Of a stretch of DNA of 64,000 nt, positions 56,532 through 64,000 are shown one piece after another; the first letter of the stretch is position 1, and the number at the start of each line of letters is the position of its first letter. This stretch comes from Paraburkholderia eburnea (GTDB taxonomy: Bacteria > Pseudomonadota > Gammaproteobacteria > Burkholderiales > Burkholderiaceae), in NCBI RefSeq assembly GCF_002917095.1, contig NZ_PQGA01000003.1, positions 186,001-250,000 of the forward strand, written 5' to 3'. Position numbers and translations under genes: made by a program. The notes beneath the pieces are model-generated. The model made no database searches, was not told the DNA's origin, and worked only from the letters and a program-made list of their open reading frames with translations.

Positions 56532-56878
56532 GACTTCTCCTTGTTCGTACTGCGATATAAAGGCCGCGGATTAGCCGATGGCCAGCGTCAGCATGTCCCG
56601 CTCGGGGCCGTGGCAGGCCGGGGACGATGACCTGGCGCGACGTGAATGGCGTCCGGTCAACGGTGTGTTTGATGTGGCACGAAGTATAGTGACGCGGGCC
56701 GCGCGAAAGGAAACCGCCGTTTTCCATAGGAGGTATTGGCAAAGCCGCTTAGGTAAAAACGCCAAGGTAGCGACGGCGGGCAATCCCCGATTGCGCAAAG
56801 ACACGGCCCGGTGGACGATTTTCGGTCCCAGGGCGAAGCGTGCCGGCCCGGGCTAGTCAAACGGCGACGAATCCAGTC
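56532..56878. promoter_or_regulatory. divergent control region of the meta-cleavage operon and its LysR gene
   Basis: 347 bases without a gene. On the minus strand TATACT at 56688-56683 is a possible -10 for the operon, leaving a 150-base leader. No LysR T-N11-A site could be chosen with confidence; the CCATAGGAGGTATTGG block at 56726-56741 is a weak dyad. Confidence 0.4.
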
Positions 56879-57907
56879 ATGAGCAAATCGAATCAACTTC
56901 GCAACGTCAATCTCAATCTGCTACCGATCCTCTACACGTTGCTGAAGCATCGAAACGTGACGATAGCCGCGAAGGAACTGCATCTGACCCAGTCCACGGT
57001 CAGCGGAAGCCTGAAGCGTCTGCGCGAAGTGTTCGACAACGAACTGCTGGTATTCAACGGTCGCGAGCTGCTTTTGACGGAGAAGGCGAAGGCGCTGCTG
57101 CCGCAGCTGGAGCAATTCCAGATGGCGGGCGAATCGCTGCTCGGGACGCTCGAATTCGATCCCGGCGAGATTACCGGGCGCTTCCGTATCGCCTCGGCTG
57201 ACTGGTTGAGTTTCCTGCTGATACCGCCTTTGCATGAGCGTCTCAATGCTGGCGCGCCGAAGGCCAGCGTGCAGTTCGTCCATGGCGACCAGAACTCGGG
57301 CGAAGACATGCGCCAGGGCATGATCGACATGGTGATCGCCCCGGAACGGGCATCCGACTGGTCCGGCCTCAATCTATTTAACGAGGATTCCGATCACCAG
57401 TACGAGTCTCTGTTCACCGACCAGATGGTCGGCATCGAATCGACACGGCATGCGCCGTCGCGCGCCGGGCTGGGCCGGGACGCGTACTTGCAGCATACGC
57501 ATATCAGTTTCAATCTCGGGTCTCGCGTGAATGCGAGCATCGAACGCGATACGCTGGCGGGAACCGGCCTCGCACAGAACGATCAGTTTCTGATACCGGA
57601 ATTCACGACGATACCGTACATGGTGGCCGCGACCGGTTGCATTGCGGCAATACCGCTATCGCTCGCGCGACCGTTCCAGGACATGCTGCCGATCCGGATT
57701 TTCGAGCCGCCAGTGGCCTTCCCGCCGCTGAAGATCATCATGGCCTGGACCAAGGCGAGCGATCGCGATGCGTCGCAATGCTGGTTCCGCCAGCAGGTTC
57801 GCGAAAGCGTCCGCGAACTCACCGCTGCATGGACGAAAGGCGCATCAGCGCCGGGAAACGCGACATCGGCGGCACCGAATAACGGTACATCGGAATCCCT
57901 GGGTTAG
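56879..57907 (+). CDS. LysR-type regulator, NodD/NahR-like (342 aa)
   Basis: Opening LRNVNLNLLPILYTLLKHRNVTIAAKELHLTQSTVSGSLKRLREVFDNELLVFNGRELLLTEKA is characteristic of the NodD/NahR branch that senses aromatics. Effector domain from about residue 95. The last 25 residues are low complexity. ATG 56879. Divergent from the operon it probably activates; it replaces the IclR-type MhpR of enteric mhp clusters. Confidence 0.88.
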   Translation: MSKSNQLRNVNLNLLPILYTLLKHRNVTIAAKELHLTQSTVSGSLKRLREVFDNELLVFNGRELLLTEKAKALLPQLEQFQMAGESLLGTLEFDPGEITGRFRIASADWLSFLLIPPLHERLNAGAPKASVQFVHGDQNSGEDMRQGMIDMVIAPERASDWSGLNLFNEDSDHQYESLFTDQMVGIESTRHAPSRAGLGRDAYLQHTHISFNLGSRVNASIERDTLAGTGLAQNDQFLIPEFTTIPYMVAATGCIAAIPLSLARPFQDMLPIRIFEPPVAFPPLKIIMAWTKASDRDASQCWFRQQVRESVRELTAAWTKGASAPGNATSAAPNNGTSESLG

Positions 57908-58576
57908 GACAAGTCAAGCGCAGAGCGCCGTAATAGTTGCCTGCGCATCGTTTCTTTGAAAGTCCACGTATGACTTCGCCCGCCGCCTAATCAGCACCCG
58001 CGTACGCAACTGGGGGGCGGCGCGCAGGCTCAGATCAACGGCATGGTCGGTCCGGACGGAATGTCGAGCGGGCCGAACCAGGTGCTTGCGCGGGTCGGCT
58101 TCCAGACGATGTTCTGATCGATATCGTTGCTAAGGGAGGCGGGAGCCATTCTTTATTACTCAGGATACCGAATATCTTTGGTAAGTCACGACGACCTGGA
58201 CCACCCGCGTTAGCTTTGATGGTTCTGCTCATCGATGATGTCCCACCATCGCCGGCAACAAAACGGTTCCGAACGCGCGTTTAGCACGTAACGGGAACGA
58301 TGCATGACAGGACTCAGCGCCCTGGCAGCGTAACGCGCGACGAACTGGCGATCCGCGCCTGTCCTCAGTCAGGTTTCATCGAGCCGGTCACGCCACCTCG
58401 CGGCAGTGGAATCCGTGCGGCACGCTACCGGTGTAGCGAGAGCAAACTCGCCCAGCGTCCGGCACCGGACAGACGCCGCTCAGGAATGAGCCCATACATG
58501 AGCAGTTCGATCAAAGCTCGCCCATAGCGACAGAAACGCGCTGGCGGGCGCCCACGAGCTCACCTTGGAGAACACC
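57908..58576. other. intergenic DNA with porin relic
   Basis: Apart from the porin fragment at 58013-58117 no gene is seen in this 670-base space. Other open frames give chance-like products. No terminator for the LysR gene was recognised. The promoter of the Spy-like gene should lie close to 58500. Confidence 0.5.
58013..58117 (+). pseudogene. C-terminal relic of a second porin gene
   Basis: The frame ending at TGA 58115-58117 reads GAQAQINGMVGPDGMSSG then PNQVLARVGFQTMF, the last two strands and terminal Phe of a Gram-negative porin. The frame upstream degenerates to Pro/Arg-rich residues and hits a stop at 57971-57973; the rest of the gene is gone. It lies on the opposite side of the meta-cleavage cluster from the intact porin, in the other orientation. 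Confidence 0.65.
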
Positions 58577-59059
58577 ATGAAATTCAACACCCCCCTCTTT
58601 GCGCAGGGACGCTTACCTGCAGGCGCAGCAGGATTCTTTCTCGCGATAACGGCATTCGCCAGCCCCGCAGGCGCTGCGGCACCCGCGCAGAATCCGGCGC
58701 CAGCACATGTGATGACCGTGGCGGCCCACGACTCGATTGACGCACGCATCAACAGCCTTCACAACAGGCTTCAGATCAACGGGGCGCAGGAAGCGCTCTG
58801 GCAAAAAGTCGCGCAGGTCATGCGCGACAACACGGACACGATGCGCGCGCTTAGAGAGACCCGCATGAGCCAAATGAGCAGCATGAACGCCGTGGACGAT
58901 CTCAAGTCCTACGGTCAAGCCGCCGACGCGCACGCGGAAGGCATCAGAAAGCTCACGCCCGTCTTCCAGACGCTGTACGACAGCATGTCCGACGAGCAGA
59001 AAAAGAACGCCGATCTGATCTTCCGGACCGATCACCACCATCCCGCGAAGAAGGGCTGA
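58577..59059 (+). CDS. Spy/CpxP-like LTXXQ periplasmic protein (160 aa)
   Basis: Signal peptide to about residue 35 (ITAFASPAGAAA), then a helical domain of 100 residues: ARINSLHNRLQINGAQEALWQKVAQVMRDN and IRKLTPVFQTLYDSMSDEQKKNADLIF, the pattern of the Spy/CpxP family of periplasmic chaperone or metal-stress proteins. A His-rich tail (DHHHPAKKG) may bind metal. ATG 58577 with GGAG eight bases upstream. Confidence 0.75.
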   Translation: MKFNTPLFAQGRLPAGAAGFFLAITAFASPAGAAAPAQNPAPAHVMTVAAHDSIDARINSLHNRLQINGAQEALWQKVAQVMRDNTDTMRALRETRMSQMSSMNAVDDLKSYGQAADAHAEGIRKLTPVFQTLYDSMSDEQKKNADLIFRTDHHHPAKKG

Positions 59060-59130
59060 TCACGGGCCACCCGCATTGGGCGCGGCTCGAAGCAGCGTAG
59101 TACGTCGGTTCGGGCCGCAGACAGGAGAAC

Positions 59131-59469
59131 ATGATGAGAAGCACGGAAAGACGAACCGCGTGCAAGGGTTCGATAAAGAGCAGGATCGCGATGGCATCGG
59201 CTATTGCGTTAGCCGTTAGCGGCGTGTTCGTTGCGCCCGCACAGGGCGCCAATAACAATCGTCACGAGGAACAGCACACGACCAATGGCGGGAATCACCA
59301 CGAGCAGGGACATCAGGCCGCTCACCGGGATCAACACTATCAGCACGATGCCCGGCGCTATGGCGACGGCTACGGCCGTCAGGACTACGTCTACTCTCCT
59401 CCGCCCGTTGTCTATGCGCCTGATGAGTCGCCAGGCATCAGCCTGTTCCTGCCGATTCAGCTTCGCTAG
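59131..59469 (+). CDS. His-rich secreted protein of unknown function (112 aa)
   Basis: After a basic start and a signal helix (MASAIALAVSGVFVAPAQGA, cleavage about 39) the mature part is rich in His, Gln and Asn (RHEEQHTTNGGNHHEQGHQAAHRDQHYQH) and then Tyr/Pro-rich. AGGAG precedes two adjacent ATG codons at 59131 and 59134. 71 bases downstream of the Spy-like gene, perhaps co-transcribed. Metal binding is plausible. Confidence 0.6.
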   Translation: MMRSTERRTACKGSIKSRIAMASAIALAVSGVFVAPAQGANNNRHEEQHTTNGGNHHEQGHQAAHRDQHYQHDARRYGDGYGRQDYVYSPPPVVYAPDESPGISLFLPIQLR

Positions 59470-59669
59470 CAGGAAAGGCACGTAACCGGGGCAAACCGCG
59501 CGGTTGCGACATAAGTGCCAGTACCGGTGACAGTGGCGGGCTTCGATGTGGGTACGAACCACACCCGCCCGCCGGTCATTGTTGCGTTGACCGGCTCCGA
59601 GACAGGCACAGACGACGTTTTCGGCCATTTGTTAAAACATGCCATAGTGTGCGCTATCGGAGCGGGAAC

Positions 59670-59675
59670 TATAAT
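59670..59675 (+). promoter_or_regulatory. possible -10 element upstream of the Crp/Fnr gene
   Basis: A perfect TATAAT lies 86 bases upstream of the ATG, in otherwise GC-rich DNA. No good -35 is seen at normal spacing, so an activator-dependent promoter is possible. Confidence 0.3.
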
Positions 59676-59760
59676 TCAAGGCGACGAACCGGCTTGACAT
59701 CCGGTATCGCTGCAATGACCACAGCGCGCAGTATTCAGGCAGGACTTTGAGGAGCGGCAC

Positions 59761-60480
59761 ATGGCGAACGGGCATCAGCCGAAAGACAACCATCTGCTTT
59801 CCGTTTTGCCGGACGCCGAGTGGGCGCGTCTTTCACCTCACCTGGTTCGCCTCGATATGCCCTTGGGGCAGGTGGTCTATGAATCCGGCGACCGGCTCGA
59901 TCATGTCTATTTCCCCACTACGTCGATCGTCTCACTGCTCTACGTGATGGAAGATGGCTCCTCCGCCGAGATTGCGATTGTGGGCAACGAAGGGCTCATC
60001 GGTATCGCACTCTTCATGGGCGGAGAGACCATGCCCAACCGCGCAATCGTGCAAAGTGCGGGCGCGGCATACCGGCTCGATGCAAGGATTCTGAAAGAGG
60101 AGTTTCACCGGGCCGGCCCGGTCCAGCGGCTATTGCTGCGCTATACCCAGGCATTGATCACACAGATGGCTCAAACGGCCGTTTGCAACCGTCACCATTC
60201 GATCGACCAGCAGTTATGCCGCTGGCTGCTGCTTAGCATCGACCGCCTGCCGTCGAACGAACTGAAGATGACGCAGGAACTGATTGCCAACATGCTGGGG
60301 GTGCGCCGATCCGGGGTCACCGAAGCGGCGTTGAAACTGCAGGATGCGGGACTGATTCGCTACAGCCATGGTCACATCGAAGTGCTGGATCGCCCCGGAC
60401 TCGAAAAGCGCGTATGCGAGTGCTACGCCGTAGTACGGCGGGAATTCGACCGACTGCTGCCCGACCTCAAAGCGCTATAA
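59761..60480 (+). CDS. Crp/Fnr-family transcription regulator (239 aa)
   Basis: An N-terminal cyclic-nucleotide-binding-like beta-roll (PLGQVVYESGDRLDHVYFPTTSIVSLL) and a C-terminal winged helix (MTQELIANMLGVRRSGVTEAALKLQDAGLI). It lacks the N-terminal cysteine cluster of oxygen-sensing Fnr and clear cAMP-contact residues, so its signal is unknown. GAGGAG about six bases before ATG 59761. It may control the neighbouring envelope-stress genes. Confidence 0.85.
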   Translation: MANGHQPKDNHLLSVLPDAEWARLSPHLVRLDMPLGQVVYESGDRLDHVYFPTTSIVSLLYVMEDGSSAEIAIVGNEGLIGIALFMGGETMPNRAIVQSAGAAYRLDARILKEEFHRAGPVQRLLLRYTQALITQMAQTAVCNRHHSIDQQLCRWLLLSIDRLPSNELKMTQELIANMLGVRRSGVTEAALKLQDAGLIRYSHGHIEVLDRPGLEKRVCECYAVVRREFDRLLPDLKAL

Positions 60481-60589
60481 ACGACGCGTCCCGAAGCCCC
60501 CACCAAGAGATGTAAAACGCGTCTGTGCCTGGCTGTACCGTCGAGGCGTCCCGCCCTTCTCTTGCCGCGCCCGGTCCTCCTCCAGCGTT

Positions 60590-60802
60590 CTATTTGCCCA
60601 CCTGGTTGCCAACCACACCGCCGACGGCAGCACCTCCCACCGTACCCAGCGCCGAGCCGCCAGTCAGGACTGCGCCCCCTACTGCGCCGACGCCCGCTCC
60701 GACTACGGTATCTGTGCCTCTATGGGACATATCACCGCAACCGGTCGCGGCAAGCGCGACAGCCAGCACGAACATGTCGATCACTGTTCGAATGCGTTTC
60801 AT
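60590..60802 (-). CDS. glycine-zipper lipoprotein, OsmB-like (70 aa)
   Basis: Signal with lipobox (MFVLAVALAATGC, Cys about residue 22), then GxxxG-rich segment GAGVGAVGGAVLTGGSALGTVGGAAVGGVVGNQVG, the membrane-inserting glycine zipper of OsmB/SlyB-type outer-membrane lipoproteins. Start ATG 60802. Often induced by osmotic or stationary-phase stress. Confidence 0.8.
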   Translation of the reverse strand: MKRIRTVIDMFVLAVALAATGCGDMSHRGTDTVVGAGVGAVGGAVLTGGSALGTVGGAAVGGVVGNQVGK

Positions 60803-61136
60803 CGTGACACCCCTCGTTCGCCGATACGGCGATGCGGCCCGACCCGTTCGACAGAACCCAACGATGCAAAACTTCGTTGTACGCCGCAGCCGAAATCATC
60901 GTAGCGGAAAGACATTCTCGACGCGGTCCGCCAGCGTACAGAAACCCGGGCGCAGCCCGGAAAATGGCTAACGACGCTTCCTGGCGCTGTTTAAGCAGAC
61001 GGCAATCGCGACATCGCTCAGCTCGGCTCACGTGAAAGGTTCGAGGCAGTCCCACGCCGTACGGTAGCGTGCAGACATGCAAAATCGGCCATCCCATACT
61101 TGAAGCGGGTTATTAAACAGTGCCTTGGGGGGGACG
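60803..61136. other. intergenic, nothing recognised
   Basis: 334 bases between divergent genes; promoter for the glycine-zipper lipoprotein and for the small gene at 61137 expected. No repeat, hairpin or gene was recognised. Confidence 0.4.
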
Positions 61137-61340
61137 ATGCAGCATTATCAATTCGAAGAGGACCTTACGCATCTCGAACAGATCATTCCGCAACTGATCA
61201 AAGGAAATCCGCTCGGACTTTCGTATTGGCGCCGTCGTGTCACTGCTTTGGCGGTGTATCAGGGTCTGGTGCCAGATGGAACGAGCCGTGTGACCCGGTT
61301 AATCAGGTTATTTGAAGAAATCGAACGCACGACGACATGA
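61137..61340 (+). CDS. small soluble protein of unknown function (67 aa)
   Basis: The product (YQFEEDLTHLEQIIPQL, then YWRRRVTALAVYQGLVPD and a helical tail) is compact, balanced in composition and preceded by a strong G-rich ribosome binding site ending four bases from ATG 61137. The in-frame ATG at 61125 lacks one. Family not recognised. Confidence 0.55.
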   Translation: MQHYQFEEDLTHLEQIIPQLIKGNPLGLSYWRRRVTALAVYQGLVPDGTSRVTRLIRLFEEIERTTT

Positions 61341-61506
61341 GGTTCACCAGCCGATACCCGGCACGCTCGTGATCGCCAGGCATGAACGTTGATTCGGTCA
61401 CGTCAACTGCAAAACAGCAGTTGCGCAAAGCGCATGGCGATAATGGAAACGCTGAGGCAATAACAGGGCGTACACTCGAAATACGCTCAATCCCCGGATC
61501 CGTATC

Positions 61507-61824
61507 ATGACCGACGCTACCCCCCAAAGCACCTTTCGCGGTCTTCCCTTGACTGCGGAGCAAGACGCCGAAGTCAGGCACTACATAAAGACGAAAAAGC
61601 AGCACGGGGCACCGTGGGACACCCCCGAGCTGGAGGCCATGCTCAAAGACATGCTGGAGCCGCCGGGCGACGACGATGAAGGACCCGGTGCCATCGCCGA
61701 CGAAACAAAGGCGGCTACGGAACGCGCGACAGCGTCCGTCGACGAAGCCATGGAACCCATTGAGGCCAGCGAAGAGCGGAATGCCGCAATGGAAACCGAA
61801 GGCATGAAGGGACCAAGGCGTTGA
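61507..61824 (+). CDS. small acidic protein of unknown function (105 aa)
   Basis: An N-terminal helix (GLPLTAEQDAEVRHYIKTKKQHGAPWDTPELEAMLKDML) is followed by an acidic, Ala/Glu-rich and probably disordered tail ending PRR. ATG 61507. Composition differs from chance frames of the region. Family not recognised. Confidence 0.55.
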   Translation: MTDATPQSTFRGLPLTAEQDAEVRHYIKTKKQHGAPWDTPELEAMLKDMLEPPGDDDEGPGAIADETKAATERATASVDEAMEPIEASEERNAAMETEGMKGPRR

Positions 61825-61943
61825 AATTGCCCCCGCGTGTCCGGATCCTGGCCACATGCCTTGCATCACGTCCAGAAAATACGCTTGCCGGATATGACGA
61901 AGCAATCGCCAAACGCATTGCCCGAATTCAAATAATCGTCTGG

Positions 61944-64000
61944 TTAATCTGCGCCGCTTGAGCCGCTTGAGCCGCTTGCGAGGCAACCGGCAACAGCCCC
62001 CGATCCTGGTCCTTCCGGCTTGCCAAGCGTCACCGTCACACTATGACGCTCGCCGTCGTCCAGCAGTTTCACGGTCGATTTGCCCTCGGCGAGGCTCAGG
62101 CCGTCCACGACGATGCCGCTCACGCCACGGCTCACGCCATCCGGATTCGTCACCACGATGTCGTACCGTGTACGGCCACAGCGGAATATCGCCGTGAAGC
62201 CAGGCCACGCTCGTGGTACACAGGGATCGATCGACAATGCGTCACCGTGCTTGCGAATGCCGAGCACACCTTCGATGCCCGCTCGATACATCCATCCCGC
62301 CGATCCCGTGTACCACGTCCATCCGCCTCGCCCCACGTGTGGCGCAACCGAGTAAACGTCGGCGGCAACAACGTAAGGCTCAACCTTGTAGCGGTTCACA
62401 CCGCTTCGAGTACGACTGCGATTGACCGGGTTCAGCATGGCGAAGAGTTCCGCCGCGCGATCGCCGTCGCCCATGCCGGCGAAGGCCAGCATCGACCACA
62501 TCGCGGCATGCGTGTACTGGCCGCCGTTCTCCCGAACTCCAGGCGGATAGCCCTTTATATATCCGGGATCAAGCACCGTACGATCGAACGGCGGGGTGAA
62601 CAGCAACGCGAGGCCGTCTTCGCGGCGAATCAATTGCCTGTCGAGAGCGGCCATCGCCTCTTTAGCCCGTCCTGCGTCGGCGGCGCCTGACAACACGCTC
62701 CAGGACTGCGCGATCGCATCGATCGAGCATTCGTCGTTGCTGATCGAACCGAGCGGCGTACCGTCGTCAAAGTAGCCGCGCCGGTACCATGCGCCATCCC
62801 ATCCTGCGCTTTCGAGCGCGCCTCTTAACGCTTCGGCGCGCGCGCGCCAGCGATCCGCGCGCGCATTGTCGTCGCGTGCCCGCGCGAGTGGCGCAAAAGC
62901 CGTCAGCGTGGCGTACAGAAACCAGCCGAGCCAGACGCTTTCACCTCGCCCCGCCTCACCCACGCGGTTCATACCGTCGTTCCAGTCGCCTGTCCCGATC
63001 AGCGGCAGACCGTGCGCGCCGAACAGTTCGAGCGTTTGTTCCAGCGCCAGCACGCAATGCTCGAACAACGTCACACTGGTCTCCGATACTCCCGGCACAA
63101 AGTAAGCGTCGTGCTCGCCGTCAGCCAGCGATCGCCCTTCGAGAAAAGGCAACGTTACGTCGAGAATAGCGGCGTCGCCGCTCACGTCGATATACTGCGC
63201 AACCGCATGAGCAAGCCACACGCGATCATCCGAGATATGGGTGCGCACGCCATCGCCGGCCTGAGGCAGCCACCAGTGCTGCACGTCGCCTTCCGGGAAC
63301 TGTCGTGCCGCCGCCCGCAGCAGATGCTCGCGGGTCAGCGCCGGGCGCGCGACGGCAAGCGCCATGACGTCCTGGAGCTGATCGCGAAAGCCGTACGCCC
63401 CGCTCGCCTGGTAAAAGCCCGCGCGTGCCCAGAGGCGGCAGGCGAGCGTCTGGTACAGCAGCCATCGGTTGAGCATCAGGTCCATCGACCGGTCGGGTGT
63501 GACGACCTGGACCGCTCCGAGCGTGTCATCCCAGAACGCCGTGACGGCAGCCAATAACGCGTCGAGGTCGGCTTCGCGATAGCGGACGATCAGTTCCCGC
63601 GCGATATCGAGCCCGGCGGCTTCGCCGAGCAGAAACACCACTGTCGCGACGCCGCCGGGTTCGAGTTCGATGGTGTTTTGCAACGCCGCACACGGGTCGA
63701 GTCCAGCGCCGACCTTTCCCGCCAGCGGCAAGACACCCGCGAGCCCGGCAGGATCGCTCAAGCTCCCGTTACGCCCGATGAATTCGCGCCTGTCCGCGCT
63801 CCACGCTGTCTGCTGGCCGCCCAGATCCGCGAAGGCCACGCGGCCGCGATAAGCCTGGGACCAGCCGTTACGCGCCAGCATCGCGCCGGTGGCCGCATCG
63901 ATCTCGCTGATCGTGTGCGGCGCGGCGACGCTGCGCGATGCGCCCAGTGACCACTCCACATACGCCGTCACCGAAAGGCGACGTGTGCGGGCGGACAGGT
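61944..64000 (-). CDS. cyclic beta-1,2-glucan synthase-like protein, GH94 phosphorylase region (partial, C-terminal 685 aa)
   Basis: The gene enters from the right edge of the window; the frame is open to 64000, so the N-terminus is missing. Visible is a glycoside hydrolase family 94 catalytic barrel: RDQLQDVMAL, HWWLPQAGDGVRTHISDD, the catalytic Asp region IGTGDWNDGMNRVG, and WYTGSAGWMYRAGIEGVLGI. This matches the C-terminal third of NdvB/ChvB-type cyclic glucan synthases, where it trims or sizes the glucan. A stand-alone cellobiose-phosphorylase-like protein is less likely because the sequence upstream of 63971 continues in family style. The last residues are Ser/Gly low complexity. Confidence 0.82.
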   Translation of the reverse strand, partial: LSARTRRLSVTAYVEWSLGASRSVAAPHTISEIDAATGAMLARNGWSQAYRGRVAFADLGGQQTAWSADRREFIGRNGSLSDPAGLAGVLPLAGKVGAGLDPCAALQNTIELEPGGVATVVFLLGEAAGLDIARELIVRYREADLDALLAAVTAFWDDTLGAVQVVTPDRSMDLMLNRWLLYQTLACRLWARAGFYQASGAYGFRDQLQDVMALAVARPALTREHLLRAAARQFPEGDVQHWWLPQAGDGVRTHISDDRVWLAHAVAQYIDVSGDAAILDVTLPFLEGRSLADGEHDAYFVPGVSETSVTLFEHCVLALEQTLELFGAHGLPLIGTGDWNDGMNRVGEAGRGESVWLGWFLYATLTAFAPLARARDDNARADRWRARAEALRGALESAGWDGAWYRRGYFDDGTPLGSISNDECSIDAIAQSWSVLSGAADAGRAKEAMAALDRQLIRREDGLALLFTPPFDRTVLDPGYIKGYPPGVRENGGQYTHAAMWSMLAFAGMGDGDRAAELFAMLNPVNRSRTRSGVNRYKVEPYVVAADVYSVAPHVGRGGWTWYTGSAGWMYRAGIEGVLGIRKHGDALSIDPCVPRAWPGFTAIFRCGRTRYDIVVTNPDGVSRGVSGIVVDGLSLAEGKSTVKLLDDGERHSVTVTLGKPEGPGSGAVAGCLASGSSGSSGAD

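Overview
The window is GC-rich with strongly GC3-biased codons. Its gene content (potFGHI-type putrescine uptake, PuuD-type urate oxidation, a Gram-negative porin of the Burkholderia type, dodecin, an NdvB-like phosphorylase) points to a Burkholderiaceae genome of the Paraburkholderia/Caballeronia kind. The assignment rests on gene families and style, not on a database search.

Region 1 (1-8.9 kb) is a decaying integrative element. From right to left it holds a tyrosine integrase split into two overlapping reading frames, a small excisionase/Cro-like HTH protein, a small unknown protein, a PrimPol-DUF927 replication protein broken by one in-frame amber codon and three frameshifts, a four-helix membrane protein, and a membrane plus zinc-ribbon protein split at a G7 run. 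A palindromic repeat cluster next to AT-rich DNA and an orphan PAAR spike protein lie at the left end. The cargo pair at 1.7-2.9 kb is the least explained gene content in the window.

Region 2 (9.2-22.1 kb) is core-like: the putrescine/spermidine ABC operon potF-potG-potH-potI, DUF1289, OmpW with a good FNR-type box upstream, nitronate monooxygenase, an aldehyde dehydrogenase, a secreted unknown protein, a YbiT-type ABC-F protein, a 3-hydroxyisobutyrate-dehydrogenase-like enzyme and dodecin.

Region 3 (22.1-42.4 kb) is a purine salvage and breakdown locus. A BMP-type nucleoside/purine ABC importer diverges from a LysR regulator. 8-Oxoguanine deaminase follows, then hydroxyisourate hydrolase and the cytochrome-linked urate hydroxylase PuuD. 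A second block on the other strand has PuuE allantoinase, UraD, allantoicase and ureidoglycolate lyase, preceded by an NCS1 transporter, an allantoin/hydantoin racemase and a GntR/FCD regulator with two candidate palindromic operators. Together these convert 8-oxoguanine or urate to glyoxylate and urea. A YadA-type trimeric autotransporter sits in the middle of the locus behind an AT-rich leader.

Region 4 (42.4-48.6 kb) has LD-carboxypeptidase, tRNA adenosine deaminase TadA, a DUF1992 protein, a small lipoprotein, aromatic aminotransferase TyrB, an AroP-like permease and its divergent Lrp/AsnC regulator. Region 5 (48.8-58.1 kb) is an aromatic meta-cleavage operon: a type I (VOC) extradiol dioxygenase, then mhpC, mhpA, mhpD, mhpF, mhpE and a porin, with a divergent LysR regulator and the relic of a second porin beyond it. 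Region 6 (58.5-64 kb) is a set of small envelope and stress-type genes (Spy/LTXXQ-like, His-rich secreted protein, Crp/Fnr regulator, glycine-zipper lipoprotein, two small unknowns) ending in the C-terminal part of a GH94 cyclic-glucan-synthase-like protein cut by the window edge. No tRNA, rRNA, CRISPR array or complete insertion sequence was seen.
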